DNA of 64,000 nt from Plectosphaerella cucumerina (Eukaryota; Ascomycota; Sordariomycetes; Glomerellales; Plectosphaerellaceae), in contig JAGPXD010000006.1 of NCBI GenBank assembly GCA_020746995.1, forward strand, positions 2,728,001 to 2,792,000. The letters are read 5' to 3'. The notes beneath the pieces are model-generated. The model saw nothing but the letters and a program-made list of their open reading frames with translations. It did no database searches and was not told where the DNA came from. This document shows, piece by piece, positions 21,808 through 32,930 of this stretch. Both the position numbers and the translations under genes were made by a program. Numbering within the stretch: the first letter of the stretch is position 1; every line of letters starts with the position of its first letter.

Positions 21808-23674
21808 ATGGCTGTCGATAGCCCTGAAACCAAGCGTGCCGAGGCCCGGACCGTTGGCGTTGAGCTCGCCAGCGTCCTTCCCGACGACGGCCTTCCATGG
21901 TACAAGCGCCCCCACCTCCTGAGGCTCAACTTCTGCATCCTGTCCCTCTGCCTCTTCTCGGGCAGTAACGGCTTCGATGGCAGCTTGCTCGGCGGTCTTC
22001 TGGCGTTGCCTGACTGGCACTCGTTCATGGAGTACCCTGAGGGTGCTTGGCTCGGCTTCATCAACGCCATCTACATGCTTGGTGCTGCTTCTGCGTACCC
22101 CTTGGCCGCCTGGATGTGCAACAAGTATGGTCGCAAGCCCGGTATCTGGGTTGGTGAGTACACATCTCGAGCTCGACTCTATCCAGGTTCCAGTACACTA
22201 ACGGCCGTCAAGGCCAGGGATTCATGCTTCTTGGAACTGGCCTCCAGGCTGGTGCGCCCAACGCCATCGCCTTCCTCATGTCGAGGCTCCTCGTTGGCCT
22301 TAGCTGTGGCTTCATGCTCTCGGTTCCCATGCTGATTGCCGAGAGCGCCTACCCCACCCAGCGCGGTATTGCGTCCAGTCTGGTATGTCTTATCAGCTGC
22401 CCTCATGGGTCACTTGGCAAGTTCCTTCGGCTAACATTCTACAAGTACAACTGCGGCTGGTACGGTGGCAGTGTCATCGCGGCATGGTCCACCTTTGGAT
22501 GCCGTAACCTGCCTAACAACCTCGGCTGGCGTATCCCCTCTGCTCTCCAGGTGGCTCTGCCTCTTCTGGCGATGCCTGGCTTCCTCATGATTGACGAGTC
22601 GCCCCGTTGGCTCGTGTCCATGGATCGCGTGGACGAGGCCAGGAGGAACCTCACCAAGATTCACGGCGGCGGCGACGCCAGCTCGCCCTTGATTGCCTTT
22701 GAGATTGCAGAGATCGAGGCCACCCTCAAGGCGGAGAAGGAGGCCCAGAACTCGACCTCCTGGGCTGATCTCTGGAGCAGTCCTGGCAACCGCCACCGTC
22801 TCTTCATCTCCGTCAGCCTGGGTATTTTCTGCCAGTGGGTTGGCAACGGTGTCGTCTCTTACTACCTCGTCATGGTCTTGGTAAGCATAGACCCCTTTGA
22901 TCTTGGCCTGAGTAGAAGCTAACAGGACTTAGGCCTCGGTTGGCATCACATCTGTCACTGATCAGACTCTGATCTCCGCGTGCCTCCAGCTCTGGAACCT
23001 CATTTGGGCCTGTTCCGCCGCCGCCATGGTCGACAGGCTTGGACGACGCTTCCTGTTCCTGTCTTCGGTATGTCTACAGAAAAGCTAGCTCCACACGAGG
23101 CTTTGCTAACATGTGCCCTAGGGCACCATCATGCTGGTGTCGTACATTATCATCACCGGTCTTTCTGGTAGCTTCGCCAGCACTGCCCATAGCCCCACTG
23201 GTCTGGCAGTCATCCCCTTCCTTTTTATGTGAGTTTTCTCTTCGGACATCAACTTTGGAAACTCAGACTAAAGGCAAACGCAGCTACTTTGCCGGCTATG
23301 ACATTGCCCTGACTCCCCTGGCTGTGTCCTATCCTATCGAGATTTGGCCTTTCCAGCTCCGTGCTAGGGGCCTTTCCGTGTCTCTCCTCACTTCACTTGT
23401 CGCCGTCTTCTTCAACATCTTCATCAACCCCATCGCCCTCGGTGCCATCCAGTGGAAGTACTACTTTGTCTTCATTGCCGTGCTTATTGGCATGCTGGTG
23501 TCGGTCTGGTTCTGGTACCCCGAGACACGCGGTTTTACCCTCGAGACTGTTGGCGAGATCTTTGATGGCCCGTCAGCTGCCGTGCACACCACCGCAAAGG
23601 ACGCTCTCAGGGAGGCCAGTGCGCACTTCGAGGGTGCCCATGAAGATGAGAAGGATATCAGGGAGGAGAAGTGA
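21808..23674 (+). CDS. MFS sugar transporter, second LAC12-like paralogue
   Basis: Six exons (21808-22153, 22213-22382, 22446-22880, 22933-23067, 23122-23228, 23284-23674) give 527 residues, almost the length of the transporter at 6.4-8.2 kb. Shared features are WYKRPHLLRLN before helix 1, GFDGSLLGGL, NKYGRKPGI, DESPRWLVS, DRLGRRF and PETRGFTLETV. The acceptor of intron 1 must be the AG at 22211-22212, because the next AG breaks the frame. The protein is polytopic and expected in the plasma membrane, importing a mono- or disaccharide by proton symport. The C-terminus ends in an acidic Asp/Glu/Lys tail. No sugar gene adjoins it. Confidence 0.92.
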
Positions 23675-24784
23675 GCGATGTGCTTGGCGCACCCAGGGGT
23701 GTCCTCGGAGCTCTGGGAAGGATAGCTCCAACCTGCCGCCGGCCAGTGTCTATGAATCTTGGGAGCGAGTCAGATGACTGCGCAAAAGGTTTAGATCAGA
23801 GGCTGTCCCGCCAAATTACTCGTGTAGTAATTAAATGCCACAATGCTGCTGGGATCGAGATTCATCTCTGCCCCCGAGTGAAGCAACGGCCAGGGTGTCT
23901 GGATAGGCTTGGTCCGAAGCTGGTTGCATGTGCAGGGTCAACCATTGTGGCCCACAAGGTAGCAAGTCGAACAGGCGAGGTGGTCCCCACGGACTAACTC
24001 TAGCTTTCTCGGTCAGAATACGAGTACCACGGAGTGAGGACCCGTGTCAGCACTTTGCTCGGACAGACCCAGGACGTAATTTTCGCAACGAAAGCAGATA
24101 GATCATGGGATCTTGAGGGGGGTAACTTGAAGCGGGCAAGGATTTGAGCATGATTTCATGCCTGATATAAAGGCAGTGCTGGCCCTATGTCGAGGAGCGA
24201 ATGCCCTTGATCAGACATGACTTGATGACGGTTTACGACTCGGGTCACAGATCCCGGGAAGCCGGACAGATCGGGTATTTCTTGTCATCCCTTGACGATT
24301 CCAGGAGGATGGAAGCAGGCTGATCCCCTTAATCGCCGTCAAAACCTGCGCGGCTAAAATTTGGTACGTCCTTGTTGAGTTTTCTCGAGGCTGATTCACG
24401 AGTTTGAGTTCTACTACTGTAACGATGCAGTGTCCATGTCGTCGGCCAAGGCATGATTAGTATCGAACTTGTTCCTGTATGCTATCGGGGCCCCTTCATG
24501 CTGGAATTGAAGCAGCTTGCAGACACTAGGCACGATGAATGGTTGAACAAAAGCATGTCAAAATCTACCTATCTATGGTTCGCTAGTTCAGGTTGTAGCA
24601 GAACATGTTGCCTAGGTTCCAGCTATGACCCTTCCGGGCTCATGTCGATATATGTCTAGACGCCTCTCACAGTTTTGATGAGAGTTGAATGCCCATTTCC
24701 CGTGCCCTGATTCGCCATAACGCCAACTTCATCTTCGAACACCATATGGACCCCGCTCATCCTCCACATCGGTCAGACCAACCT
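23675..24784. other. Intergenic region, no gene seen
   Basis: About 1.1 kb. Only short unsupported frames are present. A TATAAA at 24166-24171 on the plus strand is not followed by a credible gene. Confidence 0.65.
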
Positions 24785-25297
24785 TCAACCCAGGTATCCC
24801 CCCTTCCAAAGTTCAAGCCACACAAAGCCGATCGTCAGCATGAATGGTCTCATCTCGAGGATTTCGCAGCCGGCAACACCCCTCGCTGTAGAGGGCGTGC
24901 CCGCACTCGGTGCCGCATTGCTTGTGCTTCCTGAATAATCGAAGTCCATGTTGAAGTTGTACGAGAACCCCTGGGGAGAGCACATGGTGCCTGCCGCCAT
25001 GTGCATCACTGTAATCCATCGTCCGCTGGCGCATCGCTGCCACGTCGACCCCATGCAGTTCCATAGCCCCTCGGTGTCTGGGCATTCCGAGCCCTCTGGC
25101 ATTTGACGGCGGAAAAGGTGGTGCTCTGGCGATGATTCCGCGGCGTGAATTTCGTCGGGTTGGTCATGGTGTGCTGTGATAACTTGGCTGGTTTCCTTGA
25201 AGGCTGAAGCGCGGGCGGTCGATGGGAGTAGAGTCCCGAGGACTAGAAGGTACAGCAAGAAAAACCCTCGCATTGAAGTGTGTTTCGACTGGTTCAT
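24785..25297 (-). CDS. Secreted cysteine protein with chitin-binding-like pattern
   Basis: A 170-residue frame from the ATG at 25297 (an ATG 45 bp upstream is in frame, but would put extra charged residues before the signal peptide). Signal peptide: MRGFFLLYLLVLGTLLPSTARA preceded by MNQSKHTS (split here as one N-terminal region). After a short prosegment comes FRRQ, a Kex2-like dibasic site. The core ECPDTEGLWNCMGSTW then QRCASGRW and MAAGTMC has the C-x-W-x-C-x-C-x-G-W-x-C spacing seen in small fungal carbohydrate (CBM19-like) binding domains; this match is by eye. A Ser/Ala-rich linker and a hydrophobic stretch follow, and a GPI signal is conceivable. A TATAAAA box lies 160 bp upstream. 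Confidence 0.65.
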   Translation of the reverse strand: MNQSKHTSMRGFFLLYLLVLGTLLPSTARASAFKETSQVITAHHDQPDEIHAAESSPEHHLFRRQMPEGSECPDTEGLWNCMGSTWQRCASGRWITVMHMAAGTMCSPQGFSYNFNMDFDYSGSTSNAAPSAGTPSTARGVAGCEILEMRPFMLTIGFVWLELWKGGYLG

Positions 25298-25454
25298 GTT
25301 GAAGATTGTCTTCTCGGGGAGCATTTCGATGTGCGAAGTCAAGGAACCGTCGTGTATGAGATACAGAAGATCTGACTGGTTTCATGTTGCAGGTTTTGAT
25401 AGTATTACAGGCGACAAAAGAGTTGAATAAGAATCTCACTGGAAGGATACTGCC

Positions 25455-25461
25455 TTTTATA
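25455..25461 (-). promoter_or_regulatory. TATA box of the secreted cysteine protein gene
   Basis: TATAAAA on the minus strand, about 160 bp before the ATG at 25297. Confidence 0.45.
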
Positions 25462-25948
25462 ATGCCCGCTCTCGCTCTACTGATCAGAGACCGCCATTCT
25501 GAGGCCCTGGTGTTGAGGCCCAGTGGTGGGTCGCTCACCCATGCCACCGGCAGCCGAGGGACGTGGTGCGGCGCCATTGGGCTTTTCGGAGCCTCACCGC
25601 ACTGCCCACAACGCCCTTGGCTGCATATCGAGTCCCGCCCGGGGAAGTTCGAGGTGCAACTTTGCGCACTGGACTGAGGTGGCTCGAGGGTCTTTGGTAG
25701 GGCTGGCTGCAGTGGGCCAATGGGTAGGAGTAAGGGTTGATTGGGATGGCGGCCTGTCGGGCGTGGGCGGTGACACTTTGGGCACGAATGATAGGCAAGC
25801 AGATCAAAATGAGTCCAGACTGCAAAATAATATTAATGTTGCAACGTTAAAAAACACTCCCGGTCGAATCCCGAAAGCGAGCTGGCCGTGGCAATAGGTT
25901 GCGACTGCGCTGCCAGTATGTCCATTTCCTTCCTTCAACCCGTTCTTA

Positions 25949-26341
25949 TCAAACAAGGCTGTCATTATTCTTCTTCGAACTACCAGGATCACCGGGTGCC
26001 TTGACTTCTTCCATCTCCCAGTCTTCTCCATTGATGTGTCGTTCTTCCTGCTCCTCCCTTGCCTTCCGCTTCCGCGCGTGGTCCAGCTGTTGTTGTTTGA
26101 CGATGCTGGCCCTGCGCGCCCGTGTCTCGATTGCCTCGCGTCGGCGGGACCAGTGATTGAAGGCAAAGTACCCGGCGACTATGGCTGCGACGATACCGAA
26201 GAAGACGATAATCGGGATGGCGATGGCCGCTGCCGAGGGTTTCACGACGGTGACGGACGGCCCCGGTGGTGGTGGTGGTGGGAGTGCGGTGGAGTTTGAG
26301 CCTGGGTCGATGGTGTTCGGGTCTTCGGATGCGGTTGACAT
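25949..26341 (-). CDS. Small single-pass membrane protein
   Basis: An intronless 130-residue frame. The order is an N-terminal Ser/Asn/Pro region with a six-proline run, one long hydrophobic helix (about residues 37-60: IAIPIIVFFGIVAAIVAGYF), then RRR and a strongly charged cytoplasmic tail rich in Arg, Lys and Glu that probably forms a helix. The topology suggests a short outside N-terminus and a cytoplasmic tail. No named family is recognised. The start at 26341 is preferred over an ATG at 26410 because MSTASEDP has a conventional context and the extension adds nothing conserved. Confidence 0.65.
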   Translation of the reverse strand: MSTASEDPNTIDPGSNSTALPPPPPPGPSVTVVKPSAAAIAIPIIVFFGIVAAIVAGYFAFNHWSRRREAIETRARRASIVKQQQLDHARKRKAREEQEERHINGEDWEMEEVKAPGDPGSSKKNNDSLV

Positions 26342-27178
26342 GATGTCCGTACTCGCTCGATGGCAATTTTGGTATGAGGAGGTAGAATAGAAAGCTTGAG
26401 TGATGTTCAAGTCCTCAGGCGATGGCTGGAACTTGGTAAAAGAGAGTCGGGAACACTGCCGGCGAGCTCCAAGATACCCCCATCCACGGCTGCAGACTGC
26501 CTAGATATAAGACGACCGGCAGCCTGGGCATGAGACCCGGTGAGACGGGTTCGGCCCCCTCGCTTCCATGGCGCTTCCAGAAGTCTGGGAGCGCGCCGGC
26601 TTGCCCGAGCTGCAACCACATGCAGGCCGGCCGCAGAAATGAGCCCTTGGCATTCTTTATCAGGCGGGCGACGAGGTGGTGTCTGAGAGCGTCCCTTATA
26701 AGCCACCGACTGCTGTGATTGCCCGACGAAAGTTGGCCGACGCGTTGCCAGGGTGGGAGGCTTTGTCCGCGCCAACCGCCCCGCTACTATTGAGGTCGAC
26801 TTTGGGAATGGCGCCACATCACTGGTCAGCTTGGTGATGACAGGGACGACCTCTGTTGGCCGAAGACGTCCAGCCTCGATTGTGACGTGTCAAACTCTAT
26901 TGTATTGGTTATTAAGACGGATATCAGGGGGCGACCCCGAGTAAAGCGACAAGTTCCAGCTCTTGGTGACTGCCGCAGGGCCGTGAGACCTGTCTCATGC
27001 CCTCGAGAATGCCTGCCATTCAGGCCACTCAAACAATATGACGGATGTATCCCCGTGTATCTTGTTCCTCTTCTTCTTCTGACCCAAACGCCGCGCTAGA
27101 CAAATGCAAAAGTGGTGTTTCTCCCGGCGTCGGTTTCTCCTTCCGCCGCGCACACTGTGCTGGTGATGGCCCTGTCGT
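26342..27178. other. Intergenic region, no gene seen
   Basis: No supported gene, RNA or repeat. It lies between two 5'/3' ends on the minus strand and so should contain the promoter of the membrane protein gene. Confidence 0.6.
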
Positions 27179-28264
27179 TCAGACGAACGGGGCTGTCGAG
27201 TTCCACGACGGGTACTTCGAGGAGTACCAGTAGCCGTCGTCGTGTGATTGAACGGCCGTAACCTCTGGAGTGGGAATGGGGGCGAGGCTCGAGGGCACAA
27301 AGATGATAGTCGTAGGCGCAGAGGGTGCCGAGAGGAATGGGACGGAGCTGGTGGGGAGATCGGGGGATCCTGGAGCCGGAGGCCACAGTGCAATGGCTGT
27401 GGGGGACGCGACAACACTGGCGACGGAAGACGCCTCAGTCGAGACGGACTGTGACACCACCTCGTCCCAGGCCGCAGGCGTGGAGGAGGAAGGCGCAGGC
27501 ACAAGCGAAGTCGTAGGCACCTCGATGGAAGACTCGAGCACGGTGGTGGGCTCAAGCACAACAGTGGGAGCGCTGGACTCGGTAGGCTCGGTGGATGCAG
27601 TCGACTGGGGTGCGAGAGTCGAGCTCTCTGCATCGTCTTGGACTGTCGAGGTCGTTGGAACAGGAGGAGGCGACGACAATGATCCTGCCTCGGACTCTGC
27701 AACGCTGGAGGAGATGGGGGAAAGCTCCGCGGAGGTTTCGCTGCTGCTCTGCGAGGAAGTATAGACAGGAGGAACGACAAAGTCCGTTGTGGGCTCTGGC
27801 TCCGGATCGACGACTGCTGGGCGCGTTGTAGGTGTAGGTGTGACCAAAACAGTCGTTGTAGTTGTCGAGGGCCCTCCGGGCAACGAGGTAGCGGCAGCGC
27901 TAGATTCCCAAATAGTAACCGTCACAGCTGTGGGCTGGTTGTTCTTGTCCTCGTCCTCAGTCTTGTGATCGGGCTTGCCGTCGACAGGGACAATGGAGAT
28001 GATGGTGGTCGGCTTGTGGGTCGTATAGACAACGGTATCGGTAACGCGATGCGTCACGGTCGTCGGGGCCGAGTGCCGTGTGACGGTGACTGTCGGCGGC
28101 GAGTCGCTGTCGCCGTCAGGGCCATCGACATTGACGATGGGATATCTGGGCTTCCCAGATGGCGAAGACTCGGAGTCGTCCCTGTTGTGCAGGCCGGGAA
28201 CAAGCGGGTAGGCGGCGGAGTGTGCGGCCATCGCCAGCACCAGGCATGAGACGGAGGTGCGCAT
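27179..28264 (-). CDS. Secreted Ser/Thr-rich low-complexity protein
   Basis: An intronless 361-residue frame. It begins with a signal peptide MRTSVSCLVLAMAAHSAAY and has TVTVTRHSAPTTV-like Thr/Val repeats. Residues about 115-290 are dominated by Ser, Thr, Pro and Val. The C-terminus DGYWYSSKYPSWNSTAPFV has no GPI signal. Composition is that of O-glycosylated fungal wall or matrix proteins; no catalytic domain is visible. The opposite strand and the other frames over this GC-rich gene are also open, which are shadows. Confidence 0.75.
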   Translation of the reverse strand: MRTSVSCLVLAMAAHSAAYPLVPGLHNRDDSESSPSGKPRYPIVNVDGPDGDSDSPPTVTVTRHSAPTTVTHRVTDTVVYTTHKPTTIISIVPVDGKPDHKTEDEDKNNQPTAVTVTIWESSAAATSLPGGPSTTTTTVLVTPTPTTRPAVVDPEPEPTTDFVVPPVYTSSQSSSETSAELSPISSSVAESEAGSLSSPPPVPTTSTVQDDAESSTLAPQSTASTEPTESSAPTVVLEPTTVLESSIEVPTTSLVPAPSSSTPAAWDEVVSQSVSTEASSVASVVASPTAIALWPPAPGSPDLPTSSVPFLSAPSAPTTIIFVPSSLAPIPTPEVTAVQSHDDGYWYSSKYPSWNSTAPFV

Positions 28265-29557
28265 CTTGGAGACGGGTGTTGAAACGAGGGCAGAGACGAG
28301 CGTAGAGGCGGACTGTCTGTCACCGAGAAGATGGAAGCCGGACGGTCATGAACCACGAGTGTCTGAAGGTCAGGGTGGAAAGGCGTGTCGAGAGTGTAGG
28401 TTGCAGCCAGTGGCATGCAAAATGATACGCGAGGCCATGGTTATATTGGGTGTGGAGCGCGGGCAGCTTCGTGATGCTATTGCGATGGCTGGGTTGCGGG
28501 CCGCGGGGTGAAAATGTGTGGTGGTTGGGAACCTTGAACACTGGACGAACAAGCGTGACCAGTGCCTGGATTCGCTGCAGGTCCAGGCTGCTGTAGCGTG
28601 GAGGTTGGCCGCCTTGATTGGTGGGAAGCGGGTCTCACCCCGGGCATACCAGCCACCGGATTTCATTAACAGCCAAGGCCCTGTCAGCCACCCGAATGCG
28701 CGACACCACCTTACGGGAAGATCTGAAGAGGTCCATAGATAGACAATACGACGTAAAGGGTTTCAGTCCGAGCTTGCCATTCCTCTGAATGATGGATGAT
28801 GCAGGCAGAGAAATGGGCTTCATCATCGAAGCGTGGCGCGAGAGCCTGCGCCACGGCACGTGATGGCACGTTCTCCGCAGAGCGTGGCCAAGTGGGTGGG
28901 TCAGTGGAAGAAGTCTGCCTTGGCGCTAGTCCTGCAGAACAAGCATTCGGAAGCTGCAAGAGAAGCTTGGGGGTGTTTGGTCTTGTCTGCACAAGCTTGG
29001 GAGCATCGGACAGAATGTAGAATCTCATCAGAGTGAAGCCGCAGGTGCACGGCGACCGGGTCAGATACATGACGGGTGGCGATGGAAGGAGGGCTAACGG
29101 CGCGCAAAGCTTCCCCGCTTGAAGTTGAACCGCCTCGTGCTGAGCAGGCAGCGACTGCCCGATCGGACGCGCCATGACGTTTCCCGTTGTGTTCCCGTGG
29201 GCTGAGCCACGTCAGGTCGGGTCAAGCCCGAGCCAGCCAAGCCAGCCCAACAGACGAAGAACTCAAGTGATCACGGGCTCCATCTTCGCGGCGCTCCCGG
29301 ATGGCCATCTTCCCAGCACAGCCTCGGACTTAATTGCGTGTTTCTTTCGCCTCGCCCTCTTGCTCTGTGCGCTCAATCTATATCACCTCGTACCTCCTCG
29401 TGGTCCGCGGCCCGCCCGACACCTCGAATAACCCGACATCTCACTGCTCCAGCTCCAGCTCCAGCCCCGTGAAGCTTCCAGACTACCCCGCCCCCGCCAG
29501 CTTGAACTTTGCGCCCGCGTCATTTTGAGATCGACCTCGCCTGCCAAAAACCCAGCA
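28265..29557. other. Intergenic region, no gene seen
   Basis: A 1.3-kb divergent intergenic region between the Ser/Thr-rich protein and annexin starts. No coding or RNA signal was found. The 100 bp before the annexin are CT-rich, usual for fungal leaders. Confidence 0.65.
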
Positions 29558-31029
29558 ATGTCTTATCCAGGCTACGGCAGTGAGTTCGCCCCCGAATGCC
29601 ACATAGCGCCGGCCTCAAGATGCCCTTTGACTGACCATTCTCAAGATCAAGCCTACGGCCAACAATACCCGCCTCAGGGCGGTGCTTACGGCCAGCCCTA
29701 CCCACCGCATCAACAGCAAAGCCCGTACCCTCCCCAGCAGGGGCACTACCCACCTCCTCAGGGCCAATATCCTCCCCAGGGATACCCGCCAGGCCCGCCG
29801 CCGGGTCACGCACCATACGGTCATTCTCCTGCGCCTCCCCAAGGATACGGCCATCCACCTCCCGGCCAGTACGGAGCTCCTCCGCCGCCCTCACCGTACG
29901 GCCAGCCTCCACCACCCCATGCCGGCTACGGTGCTCCTCCTCCAGCTCCCTACGGCGCGCCGCCGCCTCACCAGCCGGCAGGACCTCCAGTTCAGCCCAC
30001 CCCGCCGTCGATCGGCTACGGTGCACCCCAGATCATCCCTTGGGATGGCGCGCCCGATGCCAACGCCGCACGCCAGGCCATGAAGGGCTTCGGCACCGAC
30101 GAGAAGGCTCTCATTCGCGCGCTCGCAACCCGAGATCCTCTCCAGATCGCCGCCATCCGCGATGCCTTCAAGCGCTTACACAACAGGAATCTCGAGGCCG
30201 ACATCAGGTCCGAGACGAGCAGCTGGTTCGAGAAGGGTCTCATCGCCATCGTTCGCGGGCCGCTCCACCACGACGTCTTCAGCATCCGTGACGCCGTTGA
30301 CGGCCCAGGCACAAAGGAGAAGATCCTCAACGACGTGCTCCTCGGCCGCTCAAACGCCGACATCCGCGCCATCAAAGGCGCATACTTCTCCACCTTCCGC
30401 CGGAGCATGGAGGATGACGTCCGCAGCGATCTCAGCATGAAGACCAAGCGACATTTCGACATCGTCATGGGCGCCAGCAGGGCCGAGGACGCCGCCCCAG
30501 TCATTCCCCAGCAGGTCGACCAAGATGTCATGGATCTCTACCGAGCGGGCGAGGCGAAGCTCGGCACCGACGAGATGATCTTCTGCAGCATCCTCTCCAC
30601 GCGGAACGACAACCAGATCCGTGCCATCGCCTACGCCTACGAGCAGAAATTCCGGAAGAACCTTGAGGATGTTATCAAATCAGTAAGTCTCACCCATCAT
30701 TCCTCGCATGCCCATCCTCAGCAACTGACTCTTCCCACCAGGAGTTCTCCGGTCACATGGAAGACGCACTTCTCTACCAACTACGCAACGCCGCCGACAA
30801 GTACATGCATGCCGCCAAGCTTCTTGAGGACTCGATGAAGGGGATGGGCACCAAGGATCACCTCCTCGTCGGTCGTGTCGTGCGGTACCACTGGGATGCG
30901 GGATATCTCGCCAATGTCAAGGGTGCTTACCAGCAGAAGTACGGCAGGTCTCTGGCAAGCAGGATTTCGGGGGAGACCAGTGGAGATTACAGACGGTTGA
31001 TGCTGGCGTGCATTGGGGAGCCTATCTAA
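29558..31029 (+). CDS. Annexin with long Pro/Tyr/Gly-rich N-terminus
   Basis: Exons 29558-29579, 29646-30682 and 30742-31029 give 448 residues. The first exon is only 22 nt, and intron 1 (66 bp) is also open, so a naive frame would include it. Residues 1 to about 150 are low-complexity repeats of YPPQ, GYPP and YGAPPP type. Four annexin repeats follow, marked by the calcium loops KGFGTDEKAL, DGPGTKEKIL, AKLGTDEMIF and KGMGTKDHLL. Family knowledge: annexins bind acidic phospholipids in a calcium-dependent way at membranes; the PYG-rich head resembles that of annexins A7/A11 and may drive self-association (inference). Confidence 0.95.
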
Positions 31030-31811
31030 TGGATGAGGTCACTTGTTCGGCACGAGCACTTGGGTATCGAGTGTCTGGCGAGGCGTTTCAGGGGGGTTGG
31101 TCTGGATTCCCGCTCTCTATTAGAGCACACACATACTCGATTAGTTTATGATGCCATGATTACTACTGTCCGTTACTGTTCCCGGTTTCGAATCGGATAT
31201 GCCCCGTGGCTTGTGGCTAAGAAGACTCTCAGAATACAATTTCTCGAAATCCAAAAGCTAAAGACTCTTCAAAGACTCTGGTAAACCACTGAACACCTGA
31301 CAGCGTGGAAGACAGATGTCCCTAAATCCAAGCCAAATCAGGGCCGAGTGCATCACAACTCGGCTTTGCCCATTTCTTCAGGTCTGTCTGTCAACTCGCT
31401 CCACCCTCAGGGACTTTGAGGACCATTTACAGCAGGTCCCTGGGCTTCAAACGGCACGTGAGCCGTGCTTTTGACCCTACCCTCACCGTCCGATGTCAGA
31501 TTCCCCCGAGGTTGCCCTAGCAGCCAGCTGCCTTACATGAGAAGTATCACAGAGCAAGTCTATCCGAAGTGCCCTTCGGCCTCCCTTTCTTCTCAGACTC
31601 ATTCAATCCGGACCATCTTTCATGCAGCTGCCCCATCGTTGCACAAAAGGAATACTACGAAGTCATCCTGCTTTTGGAACAGGGAAGTCTCCAGACTACA
31701 TACAGTCTTGGGACGGCCTACCCTTTTCCTCAAGCCTTCCACAACGTCAAACTTGAAGCTCCTGGAGAAAAGGGTAACACTCAACACAAAAGTGTGAGCC
31801 AAAGATACAAG
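31030..31811. other. Intergenic region, no gene seen
   Basis: Annexin 3' region followed by sequence with no supported gene. Confidence 0.6.
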
Positions 31812-32930
31812 ATGGACCACAACGAGAGTATCATCACCGCTTCCGAAATCGAGTCTTGCTCCAACCCGCCCGTTGCAGTGAGTCATAACGTTCAATCCAG
31901 CTCCCAGAGCCATCGATCTGATTCGGCCAAAGGCCAGCACGGAAGACACACCTGCTCCTACCGCGGAAGAAACTTCGTCTGAATATCCTCTGCATCCTTC
32001 AGAATGGTACCTACCTGCCGAGTCCTTTCATACCCTATTAGGCTGTGTTAGGAGTCGTAGGAGTCTGTCTTGTGAGTTGACAGCACGTGGACCCCACGTG
32101 GAATATCGACTCGTGAGACAGACTCCCACGACTCCTAACACAGCCGTTCAAGGAAATTACTAACTCGGCGTGTCGTAGTACATCAACCGAAGCCGACTTC
32201 CAACCAACCATCACAGCCGACTGGTCGGCCGAGGATGAAATGGCTACCTCTCTTTTCAAACCTTAGGATGCACTGCCCATCACGGCAACATGCCCATGGA
32301 CTCCCGAGACCGAAAAGAGCACGGCACTGCGCCTCGAACAACTCATTACTTTCTTCGACTCGCACATCGCACATTCTGACGATGGCCTTGACGAGTTCAT
32401 CCTTCGGCACCAGCACGCCATGGAGCAGAACTGGTCAGAGGATCTCCCGCACTATCGAATCGACACGACGGTGGTTCCTCTGGTGTGGAACTCAACCAAA
32501 TGGGTTGCTCGATATGCCTACTTGGTCAAGATGCGCGAGAAGGTGATGAATCACCGACTCAGGGTCAATCTCGGTTTCAGAGACAAGGCTGTCCGTGGCT
32601 TCTAGGGAAAGCTGAACGAGCAGCCAGTCAGGAGCATTTGGTGCATCACTCGCAAATACAAGGTTGCACCCAACAGGCCGGAGCACTGGTTTCTGCCCGT
32701 GGACAGGCTGCTGCAAAAGCTTGCAGCCGAACGGAATTGGGATGAGAATCAAGTCTGCCATGACTTCTGGCAGTTGCTCCCGAATGAGAGAGTCTTGCAG
32801 TCCTAGTAGGCATTTCGGGGATCTGAGGAGGGAAAGAACGGAAGAAGATTGTTTGAAGGTCGTTCGAGATTCGTGGAAGCCCAGGATAGGATGTGCAGGA
32901 AAGTACCTGGATCAACTGGGAGCTGAATAG
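31812..32930 (+). pseudogene. Decayed gene of unknown function carrying a hairpin element
   Basis: From 32147 to 32809 one reading frame stays coding-like (for example DWSAEDEMATSLF, PETEKSTALRLEQLITFF, VVPLVWNSTKWVARYAYL, PEHWFLPVDRLLQKLAAE). It is broken by TAG at 32264, 32603, 32804 and 32807. A last segment (HFGDLRRERTEEDCLKVV...YLDQLGAE, to 32930) is in another frame. Upstream, 31812-32040 holds an ATG-led piece and a Pro/Glu-rich piece in two different frames, followed by the 105-bp inverted-repeat element. Every TAG could come from CAG by a C-to-T change. Alternatively TAG at 32264 could be a splice acceptor (TTCAAACCTTAG), with a donor GTGAGT at 31878, so part may still be spliced. 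No domain is recognised. Confidence 0.5.
32041..32145. mobile_element. MITE-like inverted-repeat element, copy 1
   Basis: A 105-bp element. The outer 37 bp (32041-32077) and the last 37 bp (32109-32145) are inverted copies matching at 33 of 37 positions, starting GGCTGTGTTAGGAGTCG. The centre holds GCACGTGG and CCACGTGG. There is no coding capacity, so it would be non-autonomous. No clear target-site duplication is seen (flanks CTATTA and GTTCAA). Confidence 0.75.

Noticed and set aside
24166..24659. TATAAA with a 68-codon frame downstream
   Set aside because: Distance is long and the short frame shows no signal peptide or domain.
26995..27780. 261-codon frame rich in Pro, Arg and Ser
   Set aside because: Shadow frame of the Ser/Thr-rich secreted protein on the same strand; low-complexity DNA keeps several frames open.
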